DNA of 29,264 nucleotides from Stramenopiles sp. TOSAG23-3 (taxonomy: Eukaryota; Sar). The stretch's first letter is position 1. The number at the start of each line of letters is the position of its first letter. Below are positions 19,306 through 28,530 of the stretch, in pieces. A program made the position numbers and the translations under genes. The notes below the pieces were generated by a model. The model was not told where the DNA came from. It worked only from the letters and a program-made list of their open reading frames with translations, and ran no database searches. Location: contig LT642148.1 in NCBI GenBank assembly GCA_900128585.1, forward strand, positions 46,146 through 75,409, given 5' to 3'.

Positions 19306-22300
19306 ATGCTTGGATATTATGTTTCTTCTGTGGCAGTTCGTTTTCGTCCTGGTGGTATGTGTAAAGGCCGGCCCAGGTACCGGGGAACAATCAGCAGAGC
19401 CTTCTCAGTAAGTAATAGGTCAAAGAAGTTGCTTGGTGCTTTTGATCCGAACACGATAGACTATGAAGGTATGTACCGACAGTGGGGTAGTGCAGGGTAT
19501 TTTACCCCGGGTGCACACGGCAAAGAAACCGTGCCCCCAAGGCCTGTTTTTTCAATGCTCCTGCCTCCCCCTAACATTACAGGTGCTTTACACATTGGGC
19601 ACGCACTAACTATAGCTATAGAAGATTCCCTAGTACGCTGGAACCGAATGAATGGGGCTTCCGTTTCATGGATACCAGGATTGGATCACGCAGGTATTGC
19701 TACGCAGACTGTGGTGGAAAAGCAATTGCTGAAGGAAAGCGGTTTGACGCGTCATGATATTGGCCGGCAAGCGTTTATCAAGCGCGTGCACGAATGGCAC
19801 AACGCATACGGCACACGGATATTTGAACAGTTGAAATGCCTTGGGGCAAGCTTAGATTGGGATCAGCAAGTGTTTACTATGGATGATGCGCGTAATAAAG
19901 CTGTAACTGAAGCATTTGTCCAGCTGCATGAGCGCGGTATGATATTTCGAGGTCGTAGGATGGTGAACTGGTGTGTAGCTTTAAATACGGCAATTTCTGA
20001 TATTGAGGTTGAACAACAAGAATTAGATGGAAGAACGACGATTTCCGTTCCTATGGATGGGGAAATAGACGGAATCGCTGTTGACTTTGGTGTAATGTAT
20101 GACATTGCTTACCCATTGGACAATTCAATGATGGGCACCACTGCCCCAAATGAACTAGTGGTCAGCACAACTCGGCCAGAAACGATACCAGGCGACGTTG
20201 CCTTGGCAGTACACCCCGAGGACGAAAGGTACCGTTATCTTTTGAAACCGGGCGCCCCAAGCCCACTGCACCCAATTACCTTGAAGCCGTTGCCGGTGGT
20301 GGGAGACGCCACTCTGGTCGACCCCTCTATTGGCACGGGTGTCGTAAAGGTGACACCAGCACATGATTTCAACGACTATGAATGCGGTGTGCGCCATGGC
20401 TTAGAAATCGTCAACGTAATGAATGATGATGGAACCCTGAATGAAAATGCAAGAGAGTGCGGCGTAGAAGGGATGAAAAGATTCGAGGCGAGACGTAATA
20501 TTTTGATCTCTTTGAAATCAAACGGAAATTATCGAGGTGAGACGGATCACAAAACGTCTATTTCGAGATGTTCACGCTCTGGTGATGTGCTAGAGCCGGT
20601 TCTGAAACCACAGTGGTTCCTAAACTGCAAAACCATGGCAAAACAATCTATTGGGATGGTCTGCGACTCCGAAAGCAGACACAATATTGGATTGTCCCCA
20701 GAACTGTATCGCGGCGATTGGGTGCGTTGGTTGGACAATATTGAAGATTGGTGTGTTTCTAGGCAGCTCTGGTGGGGCCATCGTGTCCCGGCGTATGCCG
20801 TTAATTTTGAAGACGGATCCCAACAAGACAACATCGGCAAAGAGAGGACGTGGGTGATCGCACGAGACGAAGAGGAAGCGAGAGAAAAAGTCAAAAGCAA
20901 TGGCAAGACATTTACTTTAAAACAAGACGAGGATGTTTTAGACACGTGGTTTTCTTCTGCGCTACTACCATTATCAGCACTTGGGTGGAGTGGCCAGGAA
21001 GAACATTTTGAATCGCCTCATTACCCTTTGTCGGTAATGGAGACAGGGTCAGATATCTTGTTTTTTTGGGTGGCAAGAATGTCCATGTTGTGCACCGCAC
21101 TGCAATCGAACGGAGGGTTGCCGAGCGAACAGTTGCCGCCATTCAAACAAATTTTCCTGCACCCCATGGTCCGAGATAAAACTGGGAGAAAAATGTCAAA
21201 AAGCCTAGGGAATGTGATTGATCCGTTGCATGTAATTCATGGGGTTTCATTGAGCACGCTTTTGAAAGAATTGGAAGAAGGCAATTTGGGCCGAAAAGAA
21301 ATCGTTCGGGCAAAGGCACAAGTAAAAAAAGAGTTTCCGGCTGGGATCGAAGCCATGGGCCCCGATGCCTTGCGTTTCGCACTTAGTATGTATATGAAGC
21401 AAGGAAGGGAAATTAATCTGGATATAAATACGGTTAAAGTAGCGAGGAATTTGTGCAATAAGATGTGGCAGGTGTCAAAATTTGTACTTTCGCATGCAAA
21501 GAGTGTGCAAACAGGAACATGCGAAGATGCCAAAATTGTTGCCTCCTCGTTGCCATGTAAATGGATCATGGGCCGCTTGGCAAGCACAATCGAAAGGTGC
21601 AATCATGGTTTTGAGCATTTTGATTTGGCGCTATCTGCAGATGCCATTCGTTCTTTCTTTTTAGACGATTTTTGTGGAGTTTTCGTCGAAACGGCGAAAG
21701 CTCAAACGTCAGCGGACCAAATTGCTGAGAACGCCGGTGTACTTTTGGTCTGCTTAAGAAACATATTATTAATGTTTCATCCATTTATGCCCTTCATTAC
21801 AGAAGAATTGTGGGGTGTTGTAAACCAAGGTGCTTCGGAGAGCATAATGGTATCAAAATTTCCCTGTGCAGACTACTTTTCGTCTAGTGCAGATCCAAGT
21901 GTAGGCAGACAAATGGATTATCTTCTCTCCGTGGCAGGATCGACGCGCAAACTTAAGTTTATCGCATCCCAGCTTGGCGTGAACACAAAAGAATCCAAAT
22001 TTTCGCTGGTGCTGAAGAAAAACAGCAAAAACTGGGCCACTATCAAAGAAAATATTCATTGTGTTGCAGTTTTGTCCCATGTGTCGGAATTTCATTTTTT
22101 CTCCAACGAAAACTCCTCTTCGTGCAACCCGATTGTTGAAGAAAACGAAAAAATAATTGAACTCCAAGTGGATGAAAGCACATCAGTATCGTTAATATTC
22201 GACGCAAGCGAAGACATCGTCATGAAAAAAGCGGGTGCTGAAATTGTGCGACTTCAACGTCAACTCGAGAAAATTCGTAAACAGATCAGTAAAATTAACA

Positions 22301-22452
22301 AACGCCAGAGCAAAGAACAGTACAAACTGCACACCCCGTTAGACATTAAGGAGCGGGATTTAGCAAAGTTGCACGAGCTGAGTTTAAAAGTAAAGAATTT
22401 AACTCAGACGGTTGAAACTTTGACCAATTTTTACGAAAGAACCCGTCAGTGA
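19306..22452 (+). CDS. VARS: Valyl-tRNA synthetase with organellar-type leader
   Basis: 1,048 residues from ATG 19306; the frame begins one codon earlier with GTG. It charges tRNA-Val. The class I signatures are HIGH (96-99, in PPPNITGALHIGHAL) and KMSKS (629-633, in GRKMSKSLGNVIDP). The CP1 editing domain lies between, with the conserved STTRPETIPGDVALAVHPED and GTGVVKVTPAHD blocks. WCVSRQLWWGHRVPAY precedes the second half of the Rossmann fold, and an anticodon-binding domain follows. The end (about 950-1045) is a Lys/Leu/Glu-rich coiled coil, the usual ValRS C-terminal arm. The first 40 residues are Arg-rich (RFRPGGMCKGRPRYR) and look like a mitochondrial leader; dual cytosolic and organellar service cannot be excluded. 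Confidence 0.97.
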   Translation: MLGYYVSSVAVRFRPGGMCKGRPRYRGTISRAFSVSNRSKKLLGAFDPNTIDYEGMYRQWGSAGYFTPGAHGKETVPPRPVFSMLLPPPNITGALHIGHALTIAIEDSLVRWNRMNGASVSWIPGLDHAGIATQTVVEKQLLKESGLTRHDIGRQAFIKRVHEWHNAYGTRIFEQLKCLGASLDWDQQVFTMDDARNKAVTEAFVQLHERGMIFRGRRMVNWCVALNTAISDIEVEQQELDGRTTISVPMDGEIDGIAVDFGVMYDIAYPLDNSMMGTTAPNELVVSTTRPETIPGDVALAVHPEDERYRYLLKPGAPSPLHPITLKPLPVVGDATLVDPSIGTGVVKVTPAHDFNDYECGVRHGLEIVNVMNDDGTLNENARECGVEGMKRFEARRNILISLKSNGNYRGETDHKTSISRCSRSGDVLEPVLKPQWFLNCKTMAKQSIGMVCDSESRHNIGLSPELYRGDWVRWLDNIEDWCVSRQLWWGHRVPAYAVNFEDGSQQDNIGKERTWVIARDEEEAREKVKSNGKTFTLKQDEDVLDTWFSSALLPLSALGWSGQEEHFESPHYPLSVMETGSDILFFWVARMSMLCTALQSNGGLPSEQLPPFKQIFLHPMVRDKTGRKMSKSLGNVIDPLHVIHGVSLSTLLKELEEGNLGRKEIVRAKAQVKKEFPAGIEAMGPDALRFALSMYMKQGREINLDINTVKVARNLCNKMWQVSKFVLSHAKSVQTGTCEDAKIVASSLPCKWIMGRLASTIERCNHGFEHFDLALSADAIRSFFLDDFCGVFVETAKAQTSADQIAENAGVLLVCLRNILLMFHPFMPFITEELWGVVNQGASESIMVSKFPCADYFSSSADPSVGRQMDYLLSVAGSTRKLKFIASQLGVNTKESKFSLVLKKNSKNWATIKENIHCVAVLSHVSEFHFFSNENSSSCNPIVEENEKIIELQVDESTSVSLIFDASEDIVMKKAGAEIVRLQRQLEKIRKQISKINKRQSKEQYKLHTPLDIKERDLAKLHELSLKVKNLTQTVETLTNFYERTRQ

Positions 22453-23370
22453 TAAGACTTGTAAGTTTTTGACGCCACTGCACTGCTTGGAAAAAGAATT
22501 TTAATCAAAAATATTTAAAAAAACAAAGTGCATTATTAAATATTGCTGTAAGTCTGCATTTGACGCAAATCCAAATACCCATACCGAATATGCATTGAGT
22601 ACATCAGAGAATGATAGTCTAGACTCTAGACGGGTTGACAGGAGTAGATTAGTTATTGAAATTACGGGAGCAGAGATAAGTTCGCAGTACATGAAGGAAC
22701 GTAAACCTGGACAAAAGGAGCAGATTCACATCCACAATACATGAGGAAGATAAATTTTAATTATGTACTTAAAAAACAAATTATATAACATTAATTTTAA
22801 TTACTTATAATTATAATAGTCAATTTTCTTGTTTTTGTATATAAAAAAAAAGCTTCTTTTTTTGTTGTTGCTGTCGTTGTTATTTTTTAGATATTATTTT
22901 TATCTCTATTATTTTTTGTATATTAAAAATCCTTTTTTTTTTATTATTATTATTAGACTAGTCAGTCTAAAAATAAAGAAGTTGTTGTTATTTTACTACT
23001 AGTCGTCTAATAATTCAACATCATGATACTATTATATATTATTATTTGTGTATTTTAAAAAAATGTTAATAGTAGGAATAATAATACAACCTGCACCAGC
23101 AGCATGCACAAACAAACTAATTAATACGAAGCAACACAATCAACAACACGACAACAAAAAAGAGGAGGAGGACAACAGCGTTTCTTTTTGCAAATTCTAA
23201 TATAATATAATTGAAAACAAGATTTGTTGTTTAATCTTTAGATTTCCATTGTCAAAAGTATTGTAGCGATAGGCCGCACGCACGTAATTAACTACCGTTA
23301 GGTATACATCACCTATGTGCCTTGACATACAAATTCGAGTTGCAAGAAACTAATTGAATTGTGTCATACT
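22453..23370. other. AT-rich spacer with a dispersed repeat copy
   Basis: This lies between ValRS and RPE, both on the plus strand. Bases 22708-22759 match 24803-24854 at about 43 of 52 positions. TAGTCGTCTA, a motif seen in other spacers, is at 23000-23009, and a TAGACTAGTCAGTCTA palindrome lies nearby (about 22954-22969). The rest is TTA/TAA simple sequence. No gene was recognised. Confidence 0.7.
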
Positions 23371-24163
23371 ATGCCACATCGAGCCCCTGCGAAGATTGGC
23401 CCGTCCCTGTTGGCGTGCGACCTTTCAAAGATGGCGTTGGAGGGCAGTGACGTTATGGCCAAGGGCGCTGACTATTTGCATGTGGACGTGATGGATGGAC
23501 ACTTTGTCCCAAATTTGTCCTGGGGTCCGCCAGTCATCAAGTCCCTGCGGAAAAATACCGAAGCGTTTTTGGATGTTCATTTGATGGTATCGAACCCTGA
23601 GTTTTGGGTAGAACCAATGGCAGATGCTGGGTAAGTCTTTAATTATTTCTCTTTTCTCTCTCTCTCTCTCTCGGCTACCCCTTCCAGAATCTGTTACACT
23701 AACATCGCTTCCCCAATTGAACAATCACAGTGCCGACAGCTTTACGTTTCATGTCGAGGCCACAAAAGACCCAAAAGCTTTGATCAATAGTATACGAAAC
23801 GCAAGCCGTAAGATGCAGGTTGGGGTCGCACTCAAACCGAAGACTTCGGTGGACGCTGTGCTGGAGTTTGCGAACGAGTGCGACATACTGCTGGTAATGA
23901 CGGTAGAACCTGGGTTTGGGGGGCAAAAATTCATGGTCCCAATGATGGAAAAGGTGAAAAGATTGCGCGAGCTTTATCCAGAGAAGGACATCCAGGTCGA
24001 TGGTGGGTTGGGCCCTTCGACTATCGATGCGGCGGCGGCGGCTGGAGCCAATATGATTGTTGCTGGCAGTTCCATTTTCAAGTCAAACGATCGCGCAGTG
24101 GTAATCAAACAACTCCGTGATAGTGTAATAAAGTATGGGCACGGGGTCAACGCAAACGTCTAG
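23371..24163 (+). CDS. RPE: Ribulose-phosphate 3-epimerase, two exons
   Basis: Exons 23371-23630 and 23731-24163 give 230 residues. RPE interconverts ribulose 5-phosphate and xylulose 5-phosphate in the pentose phosphate pathway. The TIM-barrel signatures are [13 protein letters not shown] (36-48, catalytic and metal ligand Asp39), DVHLMVSNP (68-76, metal ligand His70), [22 protein letters not shown] (second catalytic Asp) and [12 protein letters not shown] for phosphate binding. The Gly87 codon is split by the intron and the junction restores [16 protein letters not shown]. The start ATG at 23371 gives [14 protein letters not shown]; upstream the frame runs only from TTG. There is no evident leader, so it resembles the cytosolic form. 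Confidence 0.96.
23631..23730 (+). other. Spliceosomal intron of RPE
   Basis: A 100-nt intron with donor GTAAGT (23631-23636), a CT-repeat polypyrimidine tract (about 23653-23672) and acceptor CACAG (ending 23730). Removing it joins GG to TGCC and restores the conserved RPE protein. Confidence 0.95.
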
Positions 24164-25104
24164 AATCTTTGGCGCCCAGGCAGTAGGGGCGACGCTCGTA
24201 TTGCGGGTGGATATAACGGGGGAGACGGGTGAGAGTCTTAAAGCATAGGATACTATAAAAACTATATAATTTGTTTTTTCGATTATTTTATAAAAAATGG
24301 CCTGTAAAGTTGGAAATGCTTTATTATTTATTAGACTCAGTTTCAACAACCCAATCCTAAAATGAATTTTTTAATTTCGTTAGTTGTCAATCACTGAGGA
24401 ATTATATTTATAATATTCCAATGAACAATATTACTACCAAGTGAAAAAACAAATAAAATTGTTTCTTCTTATGATATCTTATAAAACATACTATATATTT
24501 TGGTTTTTCATATGCTTTAAGACTCTCATTTTATATCAAGTGATAATGTTTCTTTTCTTTGTTAAAGGTGATCTGTACTCAAGAAATCGATCCAGTTCCC
24601 ATATATTTCATGTACTGCCGATTTTTCTAATTTAGTCTTATTTTTTCTAAGGGGTATACATAATTTTCTTGTTTAAAATAAATAGTAAGTTATGCTTTAG
24701 GACTCTCACCTAAAACCAGCCATTGATTCCTTCAAAACCTATGTTAAGATTATTTTAATCCAGGACCAAGATATTCATATAATTTGTTTTTTTTGATTAG
24801 AATGGACAAAAGGTGCAGATTCATTTTCGCAGTGCAAGAGGAAGATACATTTTATTAATTAGACGACAAAATTTTTTGTTTTTTTTAAATATAGCATTAA
24901 TAGTTTTTACACACTCTTTAAAAACGATATACGCCTGGGATCTTCTGCGCCCTGAGCACGGGACGCAACATCCCTGCCTCTTTAAGCCTTTCTGAATAAA
25001 AGCGTTTGAAACATACGCCCAGGTGGAAAGAAATCCTCTTAAACAAATGAGCGTTTGCTTTTTTGAAATTCTTACAAACCATTCGATCGCATGCGCTGAC
25101 AGCT
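24164..25104. other. Convergent 3' spacer with short repeats
   Basis: This lies between the stops of RPE and the cyclophilin gene. It contains three copies of TATGCTTTAAGACTCTCA (24229-24247 inverted, 24511-24528, 24691-24710 with one change), two copies of ATATAATTTG plus a T-run (about 24264 and 24778), and the second copy of a 52-bp element (24803-24854). The open frame on the minus strand at 24918-25223 is the cyclophilin 3' flank read in a shifted frame. No gene was recognised. Confidence 0.7.
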
Positions 25105-25716
25105 TTAGTCTTCCTTGATTTCACCACTGTCAGCGATAACCAGAGTGCCGCTGGGGGTACCACTTTGGGAGCCCATGGCTTCGATCTTTTTGACGACGTC
25201 TTCCCCTTCGATAACTTTGCCAAAAACGACGTGGCGACCGTCCAACCAGGACGTTTTCACGGTGGTGATGAAGAATTGGGAGCCGTTGGTGTTTGGTCCA
25301 GAGTTTGCCATGGACAAGTAGTATGGCCCAGTGTGCTTCAGTTTGAAGTTTTCGTCATCAAACTTGTTCCCGTATATGCTTTCGCCGCCCACTCCGGTCC
25401 CGTGGGTGAAGTCACCACCTTGGATCATAAATTGAGGTATGACACGGTGGAATTTACTGCCTTTGTAGTGCAGTGGTTTGCCAGATTTTCCCATGCCTTT
25501 TTCACCAGTGCATAGGGCGCGGAAGTTCTCAGCAGTTTTTGGTACCGTTTTGCCAAACAGGCCCATGACGATGCGGCCGGCATCTTTGCCGTCGATAGTG
25601 ACGTCAAAGTATACCTTTGAGGTCATCGTTGGGCCCTTGCCCTTTTTCTTTGCCTCCGCAGCGGAGAAAACGGCCAAGACCACGACCAAGGCGATGAGAA
25701 ACTTTGTTGGGTTCAT
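25105..25716 (-). CDS. PPIB-like: Secretory-pathway peptidyl-prolyl isomerase (cyclophilin B type)
   Basis: 203 residues from ATG 25716; the frame runs further upstream only from TTG. It catalyses proline cis-trans isomerisation during protein folding. A clear signal peptide ([18 protein letters not shown], 5-22) is followed by a Lys-rich stretch KKKGKGP, as in ER cyclophilin B. The catalytic and cyclosporin-binding residues are present: [15 protein letters not shown] (Arg91, Phe96, Gln99), NGSQFFIT and [11 protein letters not shown] (Trp157). It ends SGEIKED, without a KDEL-type signal. Location in the ER or secretion is inferred from the signal peptide. Confidence 0.96.
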   Translation of the reverse strand: MNPTKFLIALVVVLAVFSAAEAKKKGKGPTMTSKVYFDVTIDGKDAGRIVMGLFGKTVPKTAENFRALCTGEKGMGKSGKPLHYKGSKFHRVIPQFMIQGGDFTHGTGVGGESIYGNKFDDENFKLKHTGPYYLSMANSGPNTNGSQFFITTVKTSWLDGRHVVFGKVIEGEDVVKKIEAMGSQSGTPSGTLVIADSGEIKED

Positions 25717-27327
25717 AATGTTGTTGTTCTGAAATAAATTGCTCAATAATGTCAAACGAAAAAAGAAACACGGGAGAATGGTTATACAATTTGTAATTAA
25801 ATATTACTATAGCTAGAGCTATTGGTTTTCTTTATTTCAACATATATATCGTGCATGTATATGACAATAACAACCAAAGTAATGAATTCGGTTGATCAAA
25901 ACGTACACTTCATCCTCCTCCTCTCTCCTTCTTCTCCCTTCTCCACCACACATCACCACATATAATAACAAGTGGAAAGTGGTTTGTACATACTACACAG
26001 TAAGAAAAGTAGAACGGAAGAATATCTTTCTTTCTTTCGTTGTTAGTCGTTTATTATTTTATTATATTTTAGTCTCTATAAAACATACTCGTAGTCGTCT
26101 AAAATAATATTAATAATAAATAATAATATTTTGGTAATATAGACACACGAAGACATACAGCATGATTAAAGATGAATTTTTTAAAGTTATATACAGTATT
26201 AAATAAATGTATAGTAAACTGATTTGTTTTTTATTTTTTCTCTCAAAAAAATAATCCCAAAAATCTTATTGGATGGATATAATTAACACGGATACGTGGC
26301 CCCAGCAGAAGAATTTTAGTAGATACCACCGGTATATATTTTAATTCCATAGGCGTTTTGTCACGTTTCATATAGAAATACGAAGGGCGTTTTGTCACTT
26401 TCTTTTCATCCTCGTAGACTATAGAAACACCGTATAGGCGTTCTGCATTTCAGGGAGTCTGGAGAATACGGTCCCATAACACACCTTAAAAAAAAAACGA
26501 CAGGGTCCTCGTGTCTCCTCGTCCTCGCCGTCGTCCTTCGTCCTAATAAGACGAATATACAAATATATAGAATAGACTACTAAAGCTATCAAAAGAGTAC
26601 GAGTTTCACTCACAAGTACCAACCGTAGTAAATAAAAATTTCAATTATTTCATACTACCAGGTATAACAACTATGTTTTATAGCTACAGTAGCAAAAAAC
26701 TATTTTTTTGGTATTTTTATTACTATCATACTGTAGAAGATATAATAAATATAAATAAATAGTGGTCTAATGGCAATAAAATAGTATCAAGTAGGAGGAC
26801 TAATTATTTGTACCGTACCGTAGTAGTAGAGCCTAAAATAATAATAAAATAGATTATCACACTAATGACCCATATTCAACTTCCTCATCCGATGTCTCAC
26901 ACTCGTAAATGAATCAATCCTTGTGTGGTTTTCCAAGCAGCGGCGTGAATATTTTTAAAGGATGCTCGTTGTTTGTCTTATAAATTTACTCTGAAAAAAA
27001 CATGCTTTACTTAGAAAAAAAACTAATGCTTACTTTTAGAATAATGCACATAACGTCTGATTTCTGATAATAGGTTATAATTTGCTGTTAAAATAACAGC
27101 CAATTTTCTTGTTCTAAACTAAGTTTTAAAAAAAATAAAATATATGTTAAAATTTGCATTCCCGAATCCCGAATCCCCAACTTCCGAAAATACGAAACAA
27201 AAAAAGTACTTTTTAGTAAGATATTGTAAAAGTCTAATTTAAAAAGCATTTAACAACAATTTCATTTATAGCCAGCTAGGGAAATAAGAAAGCTCCCCCC
27301 TCCTGGTTTTTGTATATTCAAAAGCAA
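25717..27327. other. Long AT-rich spacer, no gene recognised
   Basis: This 1.6-kb stretch lies upstream of the cyclophilin gene and downstream of the MDR-like gene. It contains CTC/TTC-rich runs (25910-25945), TAGTCGTCTA at 26092-26101, three spaced copies of GGCGTT(T/C)TG (26352, 26386, 26437) and an exact 23-bp match in inverted orientation (27091-27113) to 11099-11121. Short open frames here (for example 26419-26622 minus) begin with non-ATG codons and show no conserved content. Confidence 0.65.
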
Positions 27328-28530
27328 CTAATTTTCTTCGGCACCGTAAAAGCCTGCACTGCCTTTCGTGCGATTGACTTCGGTGTCCTCTCGCAAAAAC
27401 ATTTCTTGCTCCGCTTCCATAACCAAAGGGTGTAAAGGGTCCACCACCGACAGCTCGTTGATGATGGCCTGGGCAACCTGACTTTTCTTCTTCTTCAACG
27501 CAATGTCTGGCATGTCTTCCCCATCGACGGACATGACGACAGCACGCTCAAAGTTGCCATCCCGGTAGTTGCTTTTGACAAAATCTGCACCGATGTCCTG
27601 CTCCTGGCAGTGGTCGAATTCGTAATCCAGCAGCGGGGCGTGGTTTAGGGCGTCTTGCAGGATGCTCTTCACTTCGCCCGCTTTGCAGTGCTTCATCCAA
27701 TCGTGGTTTGCCAATCCTGCACTACTATCATACTTAATTACTGCCCTTTTCTCGCTACTGAACCCAGCACCAAGGCCTTTCGACACCTTCATCCCGGCCA
27801 GCACCCCGCTGCGGGCGTAGTCCTCCAACAAGGATTTCCGTGCCGAGAACCCTTTGGCCTTCTTGAAGGCGGCGAATTCCGCGGCGTATTCGTCGAAATC
27901 ACTGCCGTGGATGAGCGTTGAAGGGAATTCTATGCTTTCCAGGACGGAGTGATACGTTGCAGATCCTACCATGGATAGGGGGACTACCACGTCTGCCCCA
28001 GCATTGTAGAGCACGTTCACGGCCTTAGTATATTCCGCCCGGCTACGGCAGTCGTCAACGGCGCAGACAACGTTGCACCCCTTGGCCTTCCCCATACGGA
28101 CCAAATCCATGCTGAACAACCCGTGGTCGGCCACCGAAAGAAAGGTCGACCCGGACACAACCGTCGACAAAATGTGCAGTGCGGCACTCGGGGTGCTGGC
28201 CAGGGTCGCGCCAACCAAGGGATCTAACCACTCGCCATCGTCCACTTTCAAGAAGCTCCCCTCCCCCGCAACTACGTTACTATAACCGTCGGCACGGACT
28301 TTCTGGTCCGCGGGAAGGACATAATCGTCAACCTTCAAGTCTTTCACTTTAGGGCCGACCTGTGTTACGCGCCCTAGAAACGAGCGAGAGCCACCGCCCT
28401 CTTCCAAGTCAACAGGTTGGATGCACGAAACTTCCGACACAACCTCTACGTTTGCGCCAGACACACTAGAAAACGCCCGCGAGGCCCCAGCCGTGTTCCG
28501 TGCTACCCGGACAACATTTCGAGCAAACAT
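27328..28530 (-). CDS. Divergent mitochondrial MDR-superfamily protein resembling enoyl-CoA/ACP reductase (MECR/ETR1)
   Basis: 400 residues from ATG 28530, which begins a strong presequence (MFARNVVRVARNTAGASRAF). An upstream in-frame ATG at 28611 would add 27 residues in front of it. Residues about 51-160 resemble the MECR/ETR1 order: GRVTQVGPKVKDLKVDDYVLPA, then FLKVDDGEW, then GATLASTPSAALHILSTV, then a Rossmann-like beta-alpha-beta ending CNVVCAVDD. The glycine-rich NADPH loop expected after the SAALHIL helix is replaced by VADHGLFSMDL, and the N-terminal part with MECR's catalytic Tyr is missing or unrecognisable. The last 170 residues match nothing I know. It may be a non-catalytic relative or a new function; the MECR link is an inference. 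Confidence 0.6.
   Translation of the reverse strand: MFARNVVRVARNTAGASRAFSSVSGANVEVVSEVSCIQPVDLEEGGGSRSFLGRVTQVGPKVKDLKVDDYVLPADQKVRADGYSNVVAGEGSFLKVDDGEWLDPLVGATLASTPSAALHILSTVVSGSTFLSVADHGLFSMDLVRMGKAKGCNVVCAVDDCRSRAEYTKAVNVLYNAGADVVVPLSMVGSATYHSVLESIEFPSTLIHGSDFDEYAAEFAAFKKAKGFSARKSLLEDYARSGVLAGMKVSKGLGAGFSSEKRAVIKYDSSAGLANHDWMKHCKAGEVKSILQDALNHAPLLDYEFDHCQEQDIGADFVKSNYRDGNFERAVVMSVDGEDMPDIALKKKKSQVAQAIINELSVVDPLHPLVMEAEQEMFLREDTEVNRTKGSAGFYGAEEN

Noticed and set aside
11276-24163. Pentose phosphate gene cluster (G6PDH and RPE).
   Set aside because: The two genes are about 10 kb apart, on opposite strands, and separated by four unrelated genes; the G6PDH is ER type while RPE lacks a signal peptide.
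24918-25223. 101-residue minus-strand open frame overlapping the end of the cyclophilin gene.
   Set aside because: It is the cyclophilin C-terminal codons and 3' flank read in a shifted frame.
26419-26622. 67-residue minus-strand open frame with a possible transmembrane segment.
   Set aside because: It begins with TTG, has no Met near the start and no conservation that I recognise.
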